Positions 8,968 through 18,330 of a stretch of DNA of 64,000 nucleotides are shown here, piece after piece. The notes beneath the pieces are model-generated. The model made no database searches. It worked only from the letters and a program-made list of their open reading frames with translations, and was not told the origin of the DNA. Positions within the stretch are counted from its first letter, which is position 1, and the number at the start of each line of letters is the position of its first letter. The stretch covers positions 87,887 through 151,886 of the forward strand of contig CBHTSZ010000003.1 of assembly GCA_966095765.1 (NCBI GenBank), in the 5' to 3' direction. Position numbers and translations under genes: made by a program. This DNA comes from CBHTSZ01 sp966095765 (GTDB lineage Bacteria; Patescibacteriota; Saccharimonadia; Saccharimonadales; Saccharimonadaceae).

Positions 8968-9536
8968 CGCTTCTCGTCTCCGATAACTAACTGGCGGCCA
9001 AACAGTAACGTGTAGCCTATAGCGATCATGTGCATAGGGATCTTGATATCAATTGCACGTACTCCCTCAATGCATGTATCCTTTTCGCCGACGACTCCGT
9101 CCCGACTCGAATAGATAATTTGCATCATGGCTTTTTCTGGTGGCGTCAAAACAGGGAGTGTCCTATCAGATGCGAGCATGGCGTCACGAAAGGCACGGTT
9201 TCTTCGGTAGAGAGACGGGTTCACGTTGCCCGTACCCTGGTTCATGCCGCATATAGTCACAAGCCTTGTGATCTTTCCGCGGAAATGATGCAGGCTAGCA
9301 ATCGCGACCGCACCGCCCGCACTCTCGCCAATGAGAATAATCTCCCGATCCTCGTACCTATCTATTGCCTTGCCTATACGTGCGACCTTTTCTTCATACG
9401 TTTCGTGAGGATCTCGCCAATGCATTGGTACGAGCGTCACTGCAACAGATGGGCGTCGCCAGAAATATAACGCAACTCTGCGAAAAAGATCATACCCATC
9501 CCCGAGACCAGGGATATAGATAACGTGTCGCTTCAT
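8964..9536 (-). CDS. Small alpha/beta hydrolase downstream of pheT
   Basis: A 190-residue protein beginning HVIYIPGLGDGY (oxyanion strand-turn) with nucleophile elbow GESAGG (about residues 69-74), typical of small alpha/beta-fold esterases or lipases. It starts 3 nt after the pheT stop codon and is therefore the last gene of the pheS-pheT operon. A functional link to aminoacylation is not evident. Substrate unknown. Confidence 0.75.
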   Translation of the reverse strand: MKRHVIYIPGLGDGYDLFRRVALYFWRRPSVAVTLVPMHWRDPHETYEEKVARIGKAIDRYEDREIILIGESAGGAVAIASLHHFRGKITRLVTICGMNQGTGNVNPSLYRRNRAFRDAMLASDRTLPVLTPPEKAMMQIIYSSRDGVVGEKDTCIEGVRAIDIKIPMHMIAIGYTLLFGRQLVIGDEKR

Positions 9537-9539
9537 GCG

Positions 9540-12026
9540 TTAGATTCGAGCAGCCTGCAGCTCATTTGCTGCACGCTCAGCCACCGCGTCAAGTACTTCG
9601 CCAACTTGTTTGTCTGTCAGCGTCCCTGTCTCGCTCGCTACTTCGATGTGGAAGGTAAGCGTTTTTGTTGGATCACCTTCAGGCTGATAGATGGCCTGCG
9701 GCTCAACAAGTACATAGCCCGTACTGACGTCGGCTGCGCGGACAGTATCTTCGACAAGCTTAAAGAGGTCTGCAAAATGTACGTCTGTGGACACTTTCAG
9801 CGAGATGTCTTGAGAAACCTTCGGGAAACGCGGCAGTGGCTTGTACGGAATGCCTCGCTTCACACCGAGAAGACTCGCGATATCGAGGGTTGCGGCGGCT
9901 GTGTATTCTGGCAACTTAAAGCCCTTGCGTACCGTGGCGTTCAGTTCACCGACAACACCTAAAGTAGCCCCGTCGGTAGTTTTTATAAACGCTGATCGCT
10001 CGTGGTCATATGGTGCCATGCCTGCAAAAGGAATGGCGTTAGGAATCGGCTCAAATATAACCCCGAGACCAAGATCGTGGAGCAACGCCTCAACCATACG
10101 TCGTGCGTGATAATAGGCCGCGCCCTCACGTGGCTTCTGGCTCGTATAGACAAGTTCAAGCAGATCAGTTTCTGTCGGAAGACCGTCTTCGCCCATGTTC
10201 TGCTTGTGGTGACCTTTGCCTAGCTCAAAGAGGGTAAATTCACCAAAACCAGCCTTTATGCTTGCGCGGATTTTATCGAGCAAGCTTGGCAAAACACTGA
10301 GACGGTAGTACTGCAGGTCTGGACTGAGTGCATTTCCCAGCCTAAAGGCTTCATCAGGGTTTTGGTTGGCGCGCTTTAGGATATTTTCATGAACAAACGT
10401 GTAGGTGAGCACTTCGTTCGCACCAGATTTTGCAAGGCTCTCGCGGATGTTTTGCTTGAGCACACGCTTTTCGTTTCGAGGAGCTGGTTTCGTTGACCGT
10501 CCCGGCAGGATTCGTGGCAGTTTGTCGAAACCATAGAGCCGACCAACCTCTTCAACGATGTCCTCGGGCAGCTCAATATCAGTTCGCCAAAATGGTGCTG
10601 TATAGCGGATTTCATCAGACTCATCTTCGACGACAAACTCAACATTCCGCAGCAAGTCACCGATCTCTTTTGAGGTGAGATCCAGGCCGAGCCGAGCGTT
10701 AATAAAAGCGCGATCGATAGCCTGGGTCGCATGACCGTCAGACCGGAGCGATGCCGTATCGAATACTTCACTTGCCTGCTCGCCAGGAGATACTTCGAGC
10801 ACAGACTGGAGCAGCAAATTCAAGACGTGATCGTTCTGAAGCGGTGACTGGCCTTTGTTGAACCGAGTGAGCGCGTCAGTAAAGAGACCATGGCGCATGC
10901 TGCTTTTTCGTACCGCATACATGTCGAATGTCGCAACTTCGAGAACGATATTTTTAGTCTCACTGCTTACTTCGCTGTCACCCCCGCCCATGATGCCGGC
11001 AAGTCCAACCGGACCTTCGCCGTCAGCAATGACGATGTCTGCACCGTTAAGCTGATAGGTTTTGTCATTGAGCAGCTTTACGGTCTCACCCTCATGTGCC
11101 ATACGAGCAACAAGTTTGTGGCCACGCAGCTTGTCGTAATCGTAGGCATGGGTAGGCTGGGCAGTCAGCAACATGACGTAGTTCGTGACGTCGACGATAT
11201 TGTTGATCGGCTTACCACCGAGACGCACGAGTTCACATTGGAGCCAGAGCGGAGATGGCTTTACCTCAACACCCTTAACCGCAACCGCCATAAATCTCGG
11301 CACAACCTCTGAGGCATCGTTTTCTATAGCCAGCTCAAGCCCCTCGCCCCCGTTAAATGTTGGCAATGCCTTATACCAATCAGGCGAGGTGAACGCGTTA
11401 TGTTGAATCCCTGCAATCTCGCGCGCAACACCGAGCTGACCAAAGAGATCAGGGCGGTGCGTAAACATCTTGTTTTCGATATCAATGATCGTGTCATCGA
11501 GTCCATACGCTTTCGCAAAGCTAGTGCCCGGCTTGATCTCAACGTTACTCGGCTTCCATTCGTTCGAATCGACTTCGAGAATACCTTCATGGCTGTCACC
11601 GATCGCAAGTTCTTTGGCGCTCGCAAGCATACCGTTGCTCACGACACCGCGAAGCTCACGAGCATCGAGGATGAATGGCTCTTTGTCATCAAAACTAGAA
11701 GGTACGGCAGCTCGTGGCGGAAGCCATACTGCGAACATGTCTGCATGCACATTTGGCGCCCCGCAAACAACTTGGACAAACCCGTTCTCATCGCGATCGA
11801 CATCCGGGACAACACCACCGTCATCAACCTTGCAAACATGAAGACGATCGGCATTTGGATGGTCATCGCACTGTACGACACGTACGATGACTGCGCCTTC
11901 GTAGCGTTTGCCGAGATCGGTAACTTCCTCGACACCACCGAGCTGGCGGTTGATCTTTTGGACGAGCTCTTCAACCGGCAGGTCAACACTCGTGTACTGT
12001 TTGATGGTATTAAGACTGACTTTCAT
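9540..12026 (-). CDS. pheT: Phenylalanyl-tRNA synthetase beta subunit
   Basis: An 828-residue PheT. It has an N-terminal OB-fold tRNA-binding domain (VVQCDDHPNADRLHVCKVDDG, about 45-65), the B3/B4 editing region, the B5 domain, the core synthetase-like domain (PFWRTDIELPEDIVEEVGRLYGFD) and a C-terminal ferredoxin-like anticodon-binding domain. With PheS it forms the tetrameric enzyme that charges tRNA-Phe. The start codon follows the pheS stop by 2 nt; GAGGCAG overlapping the end of pheS serves as ribosome-binding site. Confidence 0.96.
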   Translation of the reverse strand: MKVSLNTIKQYTSVDLPVEELVQKINRQLGGVEEVTDLGKRYEGAVIVRVVQCDDHPNADRLHVCKVDDGGVVPDVDRDENGFVQVVCGAPNVHADMFAVWLPPRAAVPSSFDDKEPFILDARELRGVVSNGMLASAKELAIGDSHEGILEVDSNEWKPSNVEIKPGTSFAKAYGLDDTIIDIENKMFTHRPDLFGQLGVAREIAGIQHNAFTSPDWYKALPTFNGGEGLELAIENDASEVVPRFMAVAVKGVEVKPSPLWLQCELVRLGGKPINNIVDVTNYVMLLTAQPTHAYDYDKLRGHKLVARMAHEGETVKLLNDKTYQLNGADIVIADGEGPVGLAGIMGGGDSEVSSETKNIVLEVATFDMYAVRKSSMRHGLFTDALTRFNKGQSPLQNDHVLNLLLQSVLEVSPGEQASEVFDTASLRSDGHATQAIDRAFINARLGLDLTSKEIGDLLRNVEFVVEDESDEIRYTAPFWRTDIELPEDIVEEVGRLYGFDKLPRILPGRSTKPAPRNEKRVLKQNIRESLAKSGANEVLTYTFVHENILKRANQNPDEAFRLGNALSPDLQYYRLSVLPSLLDKIRASIKAGFGEFTLFELGKGHHKQNMGEDGLPTETDLLELVYTSQKPREGAAYYHARRMVEALLHDLGLGVIFEPIPNAIPFAGMAPYDHERSAFIKTTDGATLGVVGELNATVRKGFKLPEYTAAATLDIASLLGVKRGIPYKPLPRFPKVSQDISLKVSTDVHFADLFKLVEDTVRAADVSTGYVLVEPQAIYQPEGDPTKTLTFHIEVASETGTLTDKQVGEVLDAVAERAANELQAARI

Positions 12027-12028
12027 AA

Positions 12029-13069
12029 CTAAAACTGCCTCAAGAAATCTAGTTTTGCTGAATGGAAATGACGGACATCCTCGATGCCGTATTTCATCAT
12101 GACGAGACGATCGACGCCACCACCCCATGCGAAGCCGGTGTAAACGGCCGGATCGATCTCAGCTGCGCGTAGAACGTTCGGATGGATCATGCCGCAACCG
12201 AGCAGCTCAATCCAGCCTTCGTAAGAACAAACGTTACAGCCAGCCTTCTCGCAAAACGGGCAAGAAAGCGCGAACTCAAAGCTCGGCTCGGTAAACGGAA
12301 AGTAGAACGGGTTTACCCGAACTTCAAGCTGTTTGCCATAGTACTCTTGCAAGAACTCCTGTAGCGTCGCGATGAGCATACCAGCGTGAACGCCTTTGCT
12401 GACGTAGATACCCTCAAACTGATAAAAGGTATGTTCGTGACGAGCATCGAGGTCCTCATTTCGGAACACGCGGTCAGGCACGACGGCAGCAATCGGCTCG
12501 CCAGCATCGAGGTTGGCGCGATATTTGCGAAGAACACGGTTTTGCATCGTGCTGGTATGTGCGGGTGCAATCAGTGGATCACCGTCCTTATCAGTCTCGA
12601 CGGTCATAAACGTGTCATAATCATCGCGCGCTGGGTGACCTTTTGGAAAGTTCAGTGTCTCGAACATATGGTACTGATCATCAATCTCGCGCGAATCTTC
12701 GATCGCAAATCCCATGCGCTCAAAGATGTCAGAGAGCGATTTGATTTCTTGCATGAGCGGGTGGATGGTTCCCTGCTCGCTCGGCAATAACGTTGGCAGT
12801 TTTGTATTGGCATCAAACGGCGCGGTCACGTCGATCGGTGAAAGCTTAGTACTCTCATCGGCCTCGCCCTCTACCCTCGCTTTTAGCTCCTGGGCTAGCG
12901 CATTGACCGCCTGGCCAAACGCCGCACGTTCTTCGGGTTCAATAGTTCGGATAGCGCCATAGAGCTCTTTCAGTTCTGGTGCCTTTAAAATATCGCTCTT
13001 TGTCTCGAGCGCGTCATAGCGACTAAGCAGTAGGGCGCGAATTTTCGCAATATCAGCAAGCTGCGTCAT
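12029..13069 (-). CDS. pheS: Phenylalanyl-tRNA synthetase alpha subunit
   Basis: A 346-residue catalytic subunit with an N-terminal coiled-coil arm and class II motifs, including GHPARDDYDTF, HTSTMQNRVL, RVFRNEDLDARHEHTFYQFEG and the closing FAWGGGVDRLVMMKYGI. A four-cysteine insert, CPFCEKAGCNVC, near residue 270 looks like a small zinc ribbon, seen in some bacterial PheS proteins. A TATACT box 11 nt before the ATG suggests a very short leader. It is followed directly by pheT. Confidence 0.96.
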   Translation of the reverse strand: MTQLADIAKIRALLLSRYDALETKSDILKAPELKELYGAIRTIEPEERAAFGQAVNALAQELKARVEGEADESTKLSPIDVTAPFDANTKLPTLLPSEQGTIHPLMQEIKSLSDIFERMGFAIEDSREIDDQYHMFETLNFPKGHPARDDYDTFMTVETDKDGDPLIAPAHTSTMQNRVLRKYRANLDAGEPIAAVVPDRVFRNEDLDARHEHTFYQFEGIYVSKGVHAGMLIATLQEFLQEYYGKQLEVRVNPFYFPFTEPSFEFALSCPFCEKAGCNVCSYEGWIELLGCGMIHPNVLRAAEIDPAVYTGFAWGGGVDRLVMMKYGIEDVRHFHSAKLDFLRQF

Positions 13070-13102
13070 ATCTATCTAAAAGTATACCTGTTCGAACGGG
13101 GT

Positions 13103-13327
13103 TTAGGAAATACGGATTGCGAAGGCAATCACGGCGATAAACAGGAGCGCGAGCAGCACCATGATCACCATGCCAGCTTTTCGCGTTTCATGATGGTTCT
13201 CGAGCATACTTGGCTCGTGATCTCCAGTGTCTACCGGCGTCGCCTGCCGCAGTCGCTCCTGGAGTTCAGTGGCAACTCTCTTCTGTACTTCCGAGCGCTG
13301 TTCGTCTTGACGAAGAAATAATCCCAT
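13103..13327 (-). CDS. Small single-span membrane protein
   Basis: A 74-residue protein: a charged, helical N-terminal half (QDEQRSEVQKRVATELQERL) followed by one hydrophobic helix (VIMVLLALLFIAVIAFAI) at the C-terminus, which makes it a tail-anchored candidate. It sits between the ZIP transporter gene (18 nt upstream) and pheS (33 nt downstream). No family recognised. Confidence 0.6.
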   Translation of the reverse strand: MGLFLRQDEQRSEVQKRVATELQERLRQATPVDTGDHEPSMLENHHETRKAGMVIMVLLALLFIAVIAFAIRIS

Positions 13328-13345
13328 ATATCTATGGTACCAGCT

Positions 13346-14185
13346 TTATTCGCCGTGCTCGTGTTCGTCAACGTGCTCTGATGTACCGTGGTCCGAGTGG
13401 ACCTGTTCATGCTCGATAAAGCTATGAATAAACGTCGTCGTGAGGCCGACAAAGATGATACCGAAAAGCAAGATCATAGTTTGGTAATTTGCAACTCGAG
13501 GACTCGGCTCCTCGTGAATCGTTGGCACGAGGTCACTCGCCGCAATGTAAAGGAACATACCAGCAGCAATCGCCAGCAACACCGGCTCAAGTGCAGCAAG
13601 AGATGATCCGAGACCAAAGATGAGTACCGCAGCCACTACCGTCGCGAGCGCTGAAGCGATGTTGACCAGCAGAACATTGCGCCTCCGCATGCCAAGCGCC
13701 AGCAGGACACCGAAGTCGCCAACCTCTTGCGGTATCTCATGCGCCGCAATCGCGATTGTGGTGATAATTCCCACCGTCGGATCTGCGAGAAAGGCCGCAC
13801 CGATGACCATACCGTCGATGGCGTTATGGAGCGTATCGCCGATAACGATCAATGAACGTGTGGAGCGCTGACGTTTCGTATGAACGTCTGAAGCTCCGTG
13901 ATCATGGTGGTGGTGGAACCATCCGAGAAATCGTTCTAGTACAAAAAACAGCACGAAGCCGCTCAGGACAAGCGACATGATAGCCGGGAGCGAGCTGCCG
14001 TGCTCAACTGCCTCGGGCAAGAGATCCAAGAAGGCCGCCGCTAGCAACGCGCCTGCAGCAAAGGGCACCGCGATCCGTTGCACACGCTTTGTCGAGATAC
14101 GCTTTGCGAGGAGTAATACGCCTCCTATGAGAGAGAAAACACTCCCTACTAAACTAGCTCCAATAAGTACTAACCATTCATTCAT
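13346..14185 (-). CDS. ZIP-family divalent metal transporter
   Basis: A 279-residue membrane protein with about eight spans. The metal-binding spans carry the DTLHNAIDGMVIG and AAHEIPQEVGDFG motifs that are diagnostic for ZIP. A histidine-rich cytoplasmic loop (HHHHDHG) and a His/Glu-rich C-terminus (HSDHG, DEHEHGE) fit zinc or related metal binding. It probably imports Zn or Fe. It is the first gene of the run that leads to pheS-pheT, with AGAGG a short distance before the ATG. Confidence 0.9.
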   Translation of the reverse strand: MNEWLVLIGASLVGSVFSLIGGVLLLAKRISTKRVQRIAVPFAAGALLAAAFLDLLPEAVEHGSSLPAIMSLVLSGFVLFFVLERFLGWFHHHHDHGASDVHTKRQRSTRSLIVIGDTLHNAIDGMVIGAAFLADPTVGIITTIAIAAHEIPQEVGDFGVLLALGMRRRNVLLVNIASALATVVAAVLIFGLGSSLAALEPVLLAIAAGMFLYIAASDLVPTIHEEPSPRVANYQTMILLFGIIFVGLTTTFIHSFIEHEQVHSDHGTSEHVDEHEHGE

Positions 14186-14278
14186 TTTCAGCCTCTTCTC
14201 ATGATGTTTGCAAAGTTTCTAAGTTTATTCTGTTCATGCTATACTTCGCATTATACCTAACTTTTCAGGAGGATAGCC

Positions 14279-15169
14279 ATGGCCCAGAAAGCCAAATCGT
14301 CTACAAAACCAAAAAAGGCGACAACCACTGCCGCCAAAAAAGTCACGACGAGTCGCGTCGTGAGCAGCACAAAAGTAACCCGTCCTGCGGTTAGCCGTTT
14401 CGCAGCCATCACGCCACAAGCGCTCGTCGCAGAAGCAGTTGGTACGTTCGGTCTCGCACTTGCAGCACTCACCGCACCAGCTGACCAACCACTACTTGTT
14501 GGTCTTGCGCTTGCCGTCCTGCTCGTCGGTATGATCAAGGTTTCTGGCGGTAACTTCAACCCTGCCGTTACCTTCGGTCTCTGGGCAATGAACAAGCTTG
14601 AGCTCGTCAAAGTACCTTTCTACTGGCTCGCACAGCTTATCGGTGCTCTTGGTGCCTTCATGGTACTCGGTGCCTACAACGGCAACGGCTCAAACCTCGA
14701 CATGGGCAACTTTGCAGCTTGGGACTGGCGTGTCTTCTGGGTTGAGTTGATCGGTTCAGCACTCTTCCTCTTCGGACTCGTTGCAACTCTTAAGAACGCT
14801 TCATCTGTTGTCGCTCGTGCAGCAGGCATCGGCCTCTCTCTTGCTGTTGGTCTCGTGATTGCTGGTGGTCTGCTGACCGCAAACGCAACTCGCGAACAAA
14901 CGAGTGTCCAAGGCGGTGAATCACAAACTGTTACCCGTACATTTGCTTCACAGGGTGCTGCTCTTAACCCAGCTATCGCTCTCGCGCAAACTGAACGCGA
15001 CGTTGACGCAATCAACAAGAGCATCAGCGGTGAAACCTCAACAAGTGCACAGAAGACCCCAAGCCACTTCACACTTCCTGTGATCCTTGGTTCACTTCTC
15101 GGTGCCGCTCTCGGTGCAAACCTCTACCTGCTGCTTACGGGTCTCAGCTGGAAAGCAAAAGAACTCTAA
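14279..15169 (+). CDS. Aquaporin / MIP-family channel
   Basis: A 296-residue channel with both half-helix NPA motifs (GGNFNPAVT and GAALNPAIA) and about six membrane spans. It has an unusual Lys/Thr/Ala-rich N-terminal extension of about 45 residues, and the second half carries an inserted polar loop (TREQTSVQGGESQTVTRTF) just before the second NPA. It should conduct water or small neutral solutes. AGGAGG lies 7 nt before the start and an extended -10 (TGCTATACT) about 35 nt upstream. Ends in a strong terminator. Confidence 0.92.
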   Translation: MAQKAKSSTKPKKATTTAAKKVTTSRVVSSTKVTRPAVSRFAAITPQALVAEAVGTFGLALAALTAPADQPLLVGLALAVLLVGMIKVSGGNFNPAVTFGLWAMNKLELVKVPFYWLAQLIGALGAFMVLGAYNGNGSNLDMGNFAAWDWRVFWVELIGSALFLFGLVATLKNASSVVARAAGIGLSLAVGLVIAGGLLTANATREQTSVQGGESQTVTRTFASQGAALNPAIALAQTERDVDAINKSISGETSTSAQKTPSHFTLPVILGSLLGAALGANLYLLLTGLSWKAKEL

Positions 15170-15184
15170 GTTCTCTGATCCAAC

Positions 15185-15214
15185 AAAAAACCTCCGCACT
15201 CGCGGAGGTTTTTT
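15185..15214. terminator. Bidirectional terminator between aquaporin and rmuC
   Basis: Stem AAAAAACCTCCGC / GCGGAGGTTTTTT with a 4-nt loop, flanked by the stops of two converging genes. Confidence 0.92.
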
Positions 15215-15220
15215 ATATAT

Positions 15221-16303
15221 CTAGTCAAGCTGCGGTTTGTCGACAACGACCGGCTCAATACCCGGACTCACCTCAGCGATACGCACAATATCCTTGTCGA
15301 TCTTGCCGAGCTCCTTGTGTGCAGTATTGAAATGATTGACAGTCGTCCCAAGACTTGAGCCAAGCTTTTGCATAAAGGTTTCATACGCCCCGATATGACG
15401 CCCAAGCTGACCGACACGCACGCGGATATCTTTGGCCTGTTCCTCGATCTGAAGACTCCTAAGTCCCTGGATGACGGTCTGGAGGTAAGCCATGAAGCTC
15501 GTTGGGCTCACGATAATAACGTGCTTTTCAGCAAATGCATATTCGATCAAGTCACGAGCACTCACCCCGGCCGTACCAATCTTGTTGATGAGCAGGTCAT
15601 AGTAGACGGCTTCAGACGGAATGAACATAAACGCAAAATCCATCGTACCTTCGTCAGCCTTGATGTATTTCGCCGTCTCATCGATGCGGTTCTTGAGGTC
15701 TATTTTGATCTGCTTGGAAAGCGCTTCACGCTTCGCTTTGTCAGTTTCTTCGACGAGCCGGTTATAGTTCTCGAGACTAAACTTGCTATCGATCGGGAGC
15801 ACTTTGTTCTTGTCGAGGAAAATTACCGCATCGACAATATCGCCATTTTTAAAATGATACTGCAGCGCATAGCGATCGGGCGGCAAGACATTATCCAGTA
15901 CAGTCTGGAGGAAGTACTCGCCGAGCACACCGCGCTGCTTTGGATTTTGGAGGATGTTTTGCAGTGAGCGAAGGTCATCGGCAACATCCTTCACCTGCCG
16001 GTTTGTTTCGTCTAGTTTCGTGAGGCGATTGGTCACATCAGCAATCAGCTTTGCGCTTTCGCTCAACTGTTTCGTAAGGGTATCGCGCATCAACGCCTGG
16101 TTTTTGTCGAGCTTATCCCCCATCGTGGTTTGGAGGTTTTCCCGGAGCATATCAACAGTTCGATTGAGCTCGATCATGTCCTGCTTGATAAGGGCGGAGG
16201 TGTCGTTACCTTTTAAGCTACTGAGTTTTACGTTTAGGAACCAAAGAACCAGTGCGAAGCCGGCGAGCAGCACGACCAGCACAACAATAAGTGTTATATC
16301 CAT
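15221..16303 (-). CDS. rmuC: DNA recombination protein RmuC
   Basis: A 360-residue protein: an N-terminal membrane helix (about residues 5-25), a long coiled coil to about residue 115, then the RmuC nuclease-like core (QRGVLGEYFLQTVLDNVLPPDRYALQ, DSKFSLENY, FAFMFIPSEAVYYDL, IIVSPTSFMAYLQTV). RmuC limits inversions at short inverted repeats, which is relevant given the palindromes in this window. The TATACT box lies only 6 nt before the ATG, so the mRNA should be leaderless. Confidence 0.9.
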   Translation of the reverse strand: MDITLIVVLVVLLAGFALVLWFLNVKLSSLKGNDTSALIKQDMIELNRTVDMLRENLQTTMGDKLDKNQALMRDTLTKQLSESAKLIADVTNRLTKLDETNRQVKDVADDLRSLQNILQNPKQRGVLGEYFLQTVLDNVLPPDRYALQYHFKNGDIVDAVIFLDKNKVLPIDSKFSLENYNRLVEETDKAKREALSKQIKIDLKNRIDETAKYIKADEGTMDFAFMFIPSEAVYYDLLINKIGTAGVSARDLIEYAFAEKHVIIVSPTSFMAYLQTVIQGLRSLQIEEQAKDIRVRVGQLGRHIGAYETFMQKLGSSLGTTVNHFNTAHKELGKIDKDIVRIAEVSPGIEPVVVDKPQLD

Positions 16304-16321
16304 AACTCTAGTATACCGCGG

Positions 16322-16816
16322 CTAGGCATACATAAGCACGACACGCAGCAGAACCGCGAGACCGAGCGAAATGAGGAGCGCGGCGAGGAAGTTCATCATC
16401 CGTGCAATCTGACCAAAAAGCGTTACTGCGAGGCCAAAGAGCACCGCCTGCCACAAGAGTCCGACATACCATGCCATGCCACCGAGCCACGCATGTGCAG
16501 ACCAGAGACTCACAAGCACAGCCAGTACCACGAGTAGCGGACGATATACCGCAAATCGCGCGAGCGCAGCAACAGCTGCGGCCATAACTATGATGTGTGC
16601 GCTGACCCACGCAACCGTTCCACCGTTCCTGCAGACACTAAACGTTTCAGCGCTTCGACAAAAGACTGGATCGATGAAGTAGTGGGCAATCGCAAGATAC
16701 AGCAGCCATCCGACTGCCCCGCTAATTGCACCGATAACAAAGAGTTTTACGAGCGATGCGACATCAAAAGGATATGCATCGTACTTTGGGGCAGAATTTT
16801 CACTCACAGCATTCAT
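16322..16816 (-). CDS. Multi-span membrane protein, unknown
   Basis: A 164-residue protein with about five hydrophobic spans and two cysteines in an external loop (VFCRSAETFSVCRNGG). No family recognised. Start at 16816 is preferred to the longer frame because a -35 TTGACA (16846-16851), a 17-nt spacer and a CATCAT box end 6 nt before it; the promoter lies within the end of the PAP2 gene. The mRNA would be leaderless. Confidence 0.6.
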   Translation of the reverse strand: MNAVSENSAPKYDAYPFDVASLVKLFVIGAISGAVGWLLYLAIAHYFIDPVFCRSAETFSVCRNGGTVAWVSAHIIVMAAAVAALARFAVYRPLLVVLAVLVSLWSAHAWLGGMAWYVGLLWQAVLFGLAVTLFGQIARMMNFLAALLISLGLAVLLRVVLMYA

Positions 16817-16839
16817 AGCTGTATGATGGATCTTTTTGG

Positions 16840-17295
16840 TTACTTTGTCAATTTTTTGTACCAAATCGCACCGATACAGCCCGCAAGGATACCTCCAGCG
16901 ACATCCAGTGGCGTATGGACAAGCGCCACCACTCGTCCGAGACCCATGAGCACGACAACAAGCCCGAGCACGAACGCAAGCTTTCGATTACGAGTCAAGG
17001 CGTACACCGCTAGAACTGCAACGGTCGCCAGCAGCGCATGGTCGGACGGAAACCCTGGATTATCGATATAAGCCGCACCCGGCTCCACACCTAGCTCTAG
17101 AAACGGCCGTGCAATCGCCGGTTGATAGAGGAGGCTCATGAGTTTACCTGCAAGCAGTGAGGTCAGGCCCGCCATCACCAGTACCGGAGCCACCTCCCAG
17201 AACCGCTTGCGAATTGCTAAGAAAATGAGTGGCGCAGACACAGCGAGCAGCGCAAGAAGTGTGCCGTCGGCAATAAACCTAACGAGCAGCTGCAT
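16840..17295 (-). CDS. PAP2-family phosphatase (membrane)
   Basis: A 151-residue membrane protein with the three phosphatase motifs of the PAP2 superfamily: KLMSLLYQPAIARPF (K..RP), FPSDHALL (PSGH-like), and GRVVALVHTPLDVAGG (R..H..D). Such enzymes remove phosphate from lipid phosphates, for example undecaprenyl pyrophosphate or phosphatidic acid. The start overlaps the last bases of the DUF475 gene; the second of two close ATGs is chosen because AAGGCGG is 6 nt upstream of it. Start uncertain by two codons. Confidence 0.85.
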   Translation of the reverse strand: MQLLVRFIADGTLLALLAVSAPLIFLAIRKRFWEVAPVLVMAGLTSLLAGKLMSLLYQPAIARPFLELGVEPGAAYIDNPGFPSDHALLATVAVLAVYALTRNRKLAFVLGLVVVLMGLGRVVALVHTPLDVAGGILAGCIGAIWYKKLTK

Positions 17296-18322
17296 GGGCA
17301 TCCGCCTTATTCTCTGCGACTGAGCTGACGATCGAAGCAGCAACGATGAGAATACCGGAAAGACCAGCAACGAGCTCAGGGATGCGGAAGAATAACCCTC
17401 CGAGCAGCACAAATGACAAAATGACGATCGTGTAGTGTGCACCATGCTCCAAAAAACGGTAGGCACCGAGCACCTTTCGCTTCACCATAAAGAGGGTTAG
17501 GGAGCGTACCCACAGTGCTCCAACGCCGAGACCAATCGCGATCAAGATGACGTCTGACGTGATCGCAAATGCACCCAGTACACCGTCGAAACTAAAGCTA
17601 GAGTCCAGCACCATCAGATAAAGGAAGGCGGAAAGTCCAGCCATCATTGAGCTCGCGTTTTTAGCCTTTTGCTGCGACAAGGTAAAGAAGTCGTTGAACT
17701 TACTGAGCGCCAACTGCACAAGGATACCGAGACCACCGGCCACAAGCGTATCCTGTGGATGTGCATTCCATGGCAGTGATGCGATTATCACGAGAATGAT
17801 CGTGGCAATACCCGTATAGATCCACCACTGGCCCAGCCGCTGCAACGGTCGCTCGATGATATTGATCCAGTTCACTTTTCGCCCTGGGTCAAAGAAGAAC
17901 GCAAGGCCTAGCATCAACAGGAACATACCACCAAACGACGAGATAAGTGGATGAGCCCGCTCGAGCTCATGGCTGTACTGATCCGGATGGTTAAAGGCGA
18001 GATCGATAACGTGGCCAGCGCCAAGACCTGTCGTAATCATGACAAGTACGATCGGGAACACGAGGCGCATACCGAACACAGCGATAACAAGCCCGACGGT
18101 GATAAACATCTGCTGCCAAAAGCGGCTCATAGTAGCCAAAACGCGCGCGTTGATGATGGCGTTATCAAAGCTAAACGTTACCTCGACGAGCATCAGGACG
18201 AATGTCAAAAAAGCCGCTTGAAGCCCAAAGAAATACCAAACCCCAACCATTGATCCGATCGAGATAAGGGCCGAGATAAAGAAAATTCGAAACGGATGGT
18301 CGGGGTGTAGTGTGGATTGCAT
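17279..18322 (-). CDS. TerC-like DUF475 integral membrane protein
   Basis: A 347-residue polytopic protein with the acidic intramembrane motifs LVEVTFSFDNAIINARVL and VLDSSFSFDGVLGAFAI typical of DUF475, a relative of TerC metal exporters. A role in metal efflux or metal loading of secreted proteins has been proposed for the wider family. A perfect TATAAT box is 7 nt before the ATG, giving a leaderless mRNA. The PAP2 gene overlaps its 3' end. Confidence 0.85.
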   Translation of the reverse strand: MQSTLHPDHPFRIFFISALISIGSMVGVWYFFGLQAAFLTFVLMLVEVTFSFDNAIINARVLATMSRFWQQMFITVGLVIAVFGMRLVFPIVLVMITTGLGAGHVIDLAFNHPDQYSHELERAHPLISSFGGMFLLMLGLAFFFDPGRKVNWINIIERPLQRLGQWWIYTGIATIILVIIASLPWNAHPQDTLVAGGLGILVQLALSKFNDFFTLSQQKAKNASSMMAGLSAFLYLMVLDSSFSFDGVLGAFAITSDVILIAIGLGVGALWVRSLTLFMVKRKVLGAYRFLEHGAHYTIVILSFVLLGGLFFRIPELVAGLSGILIVAASIVSSVAENKADAHAAAR

Positions 18323-18330
18323 GCTTAGGA

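Noticed and set aside
11400..12032. 210-codon plus-strand open frame opposite pheT
   Set aside because: It lies fully within pheT in antisense, has no ribosome-binding site and no recognisable domain.
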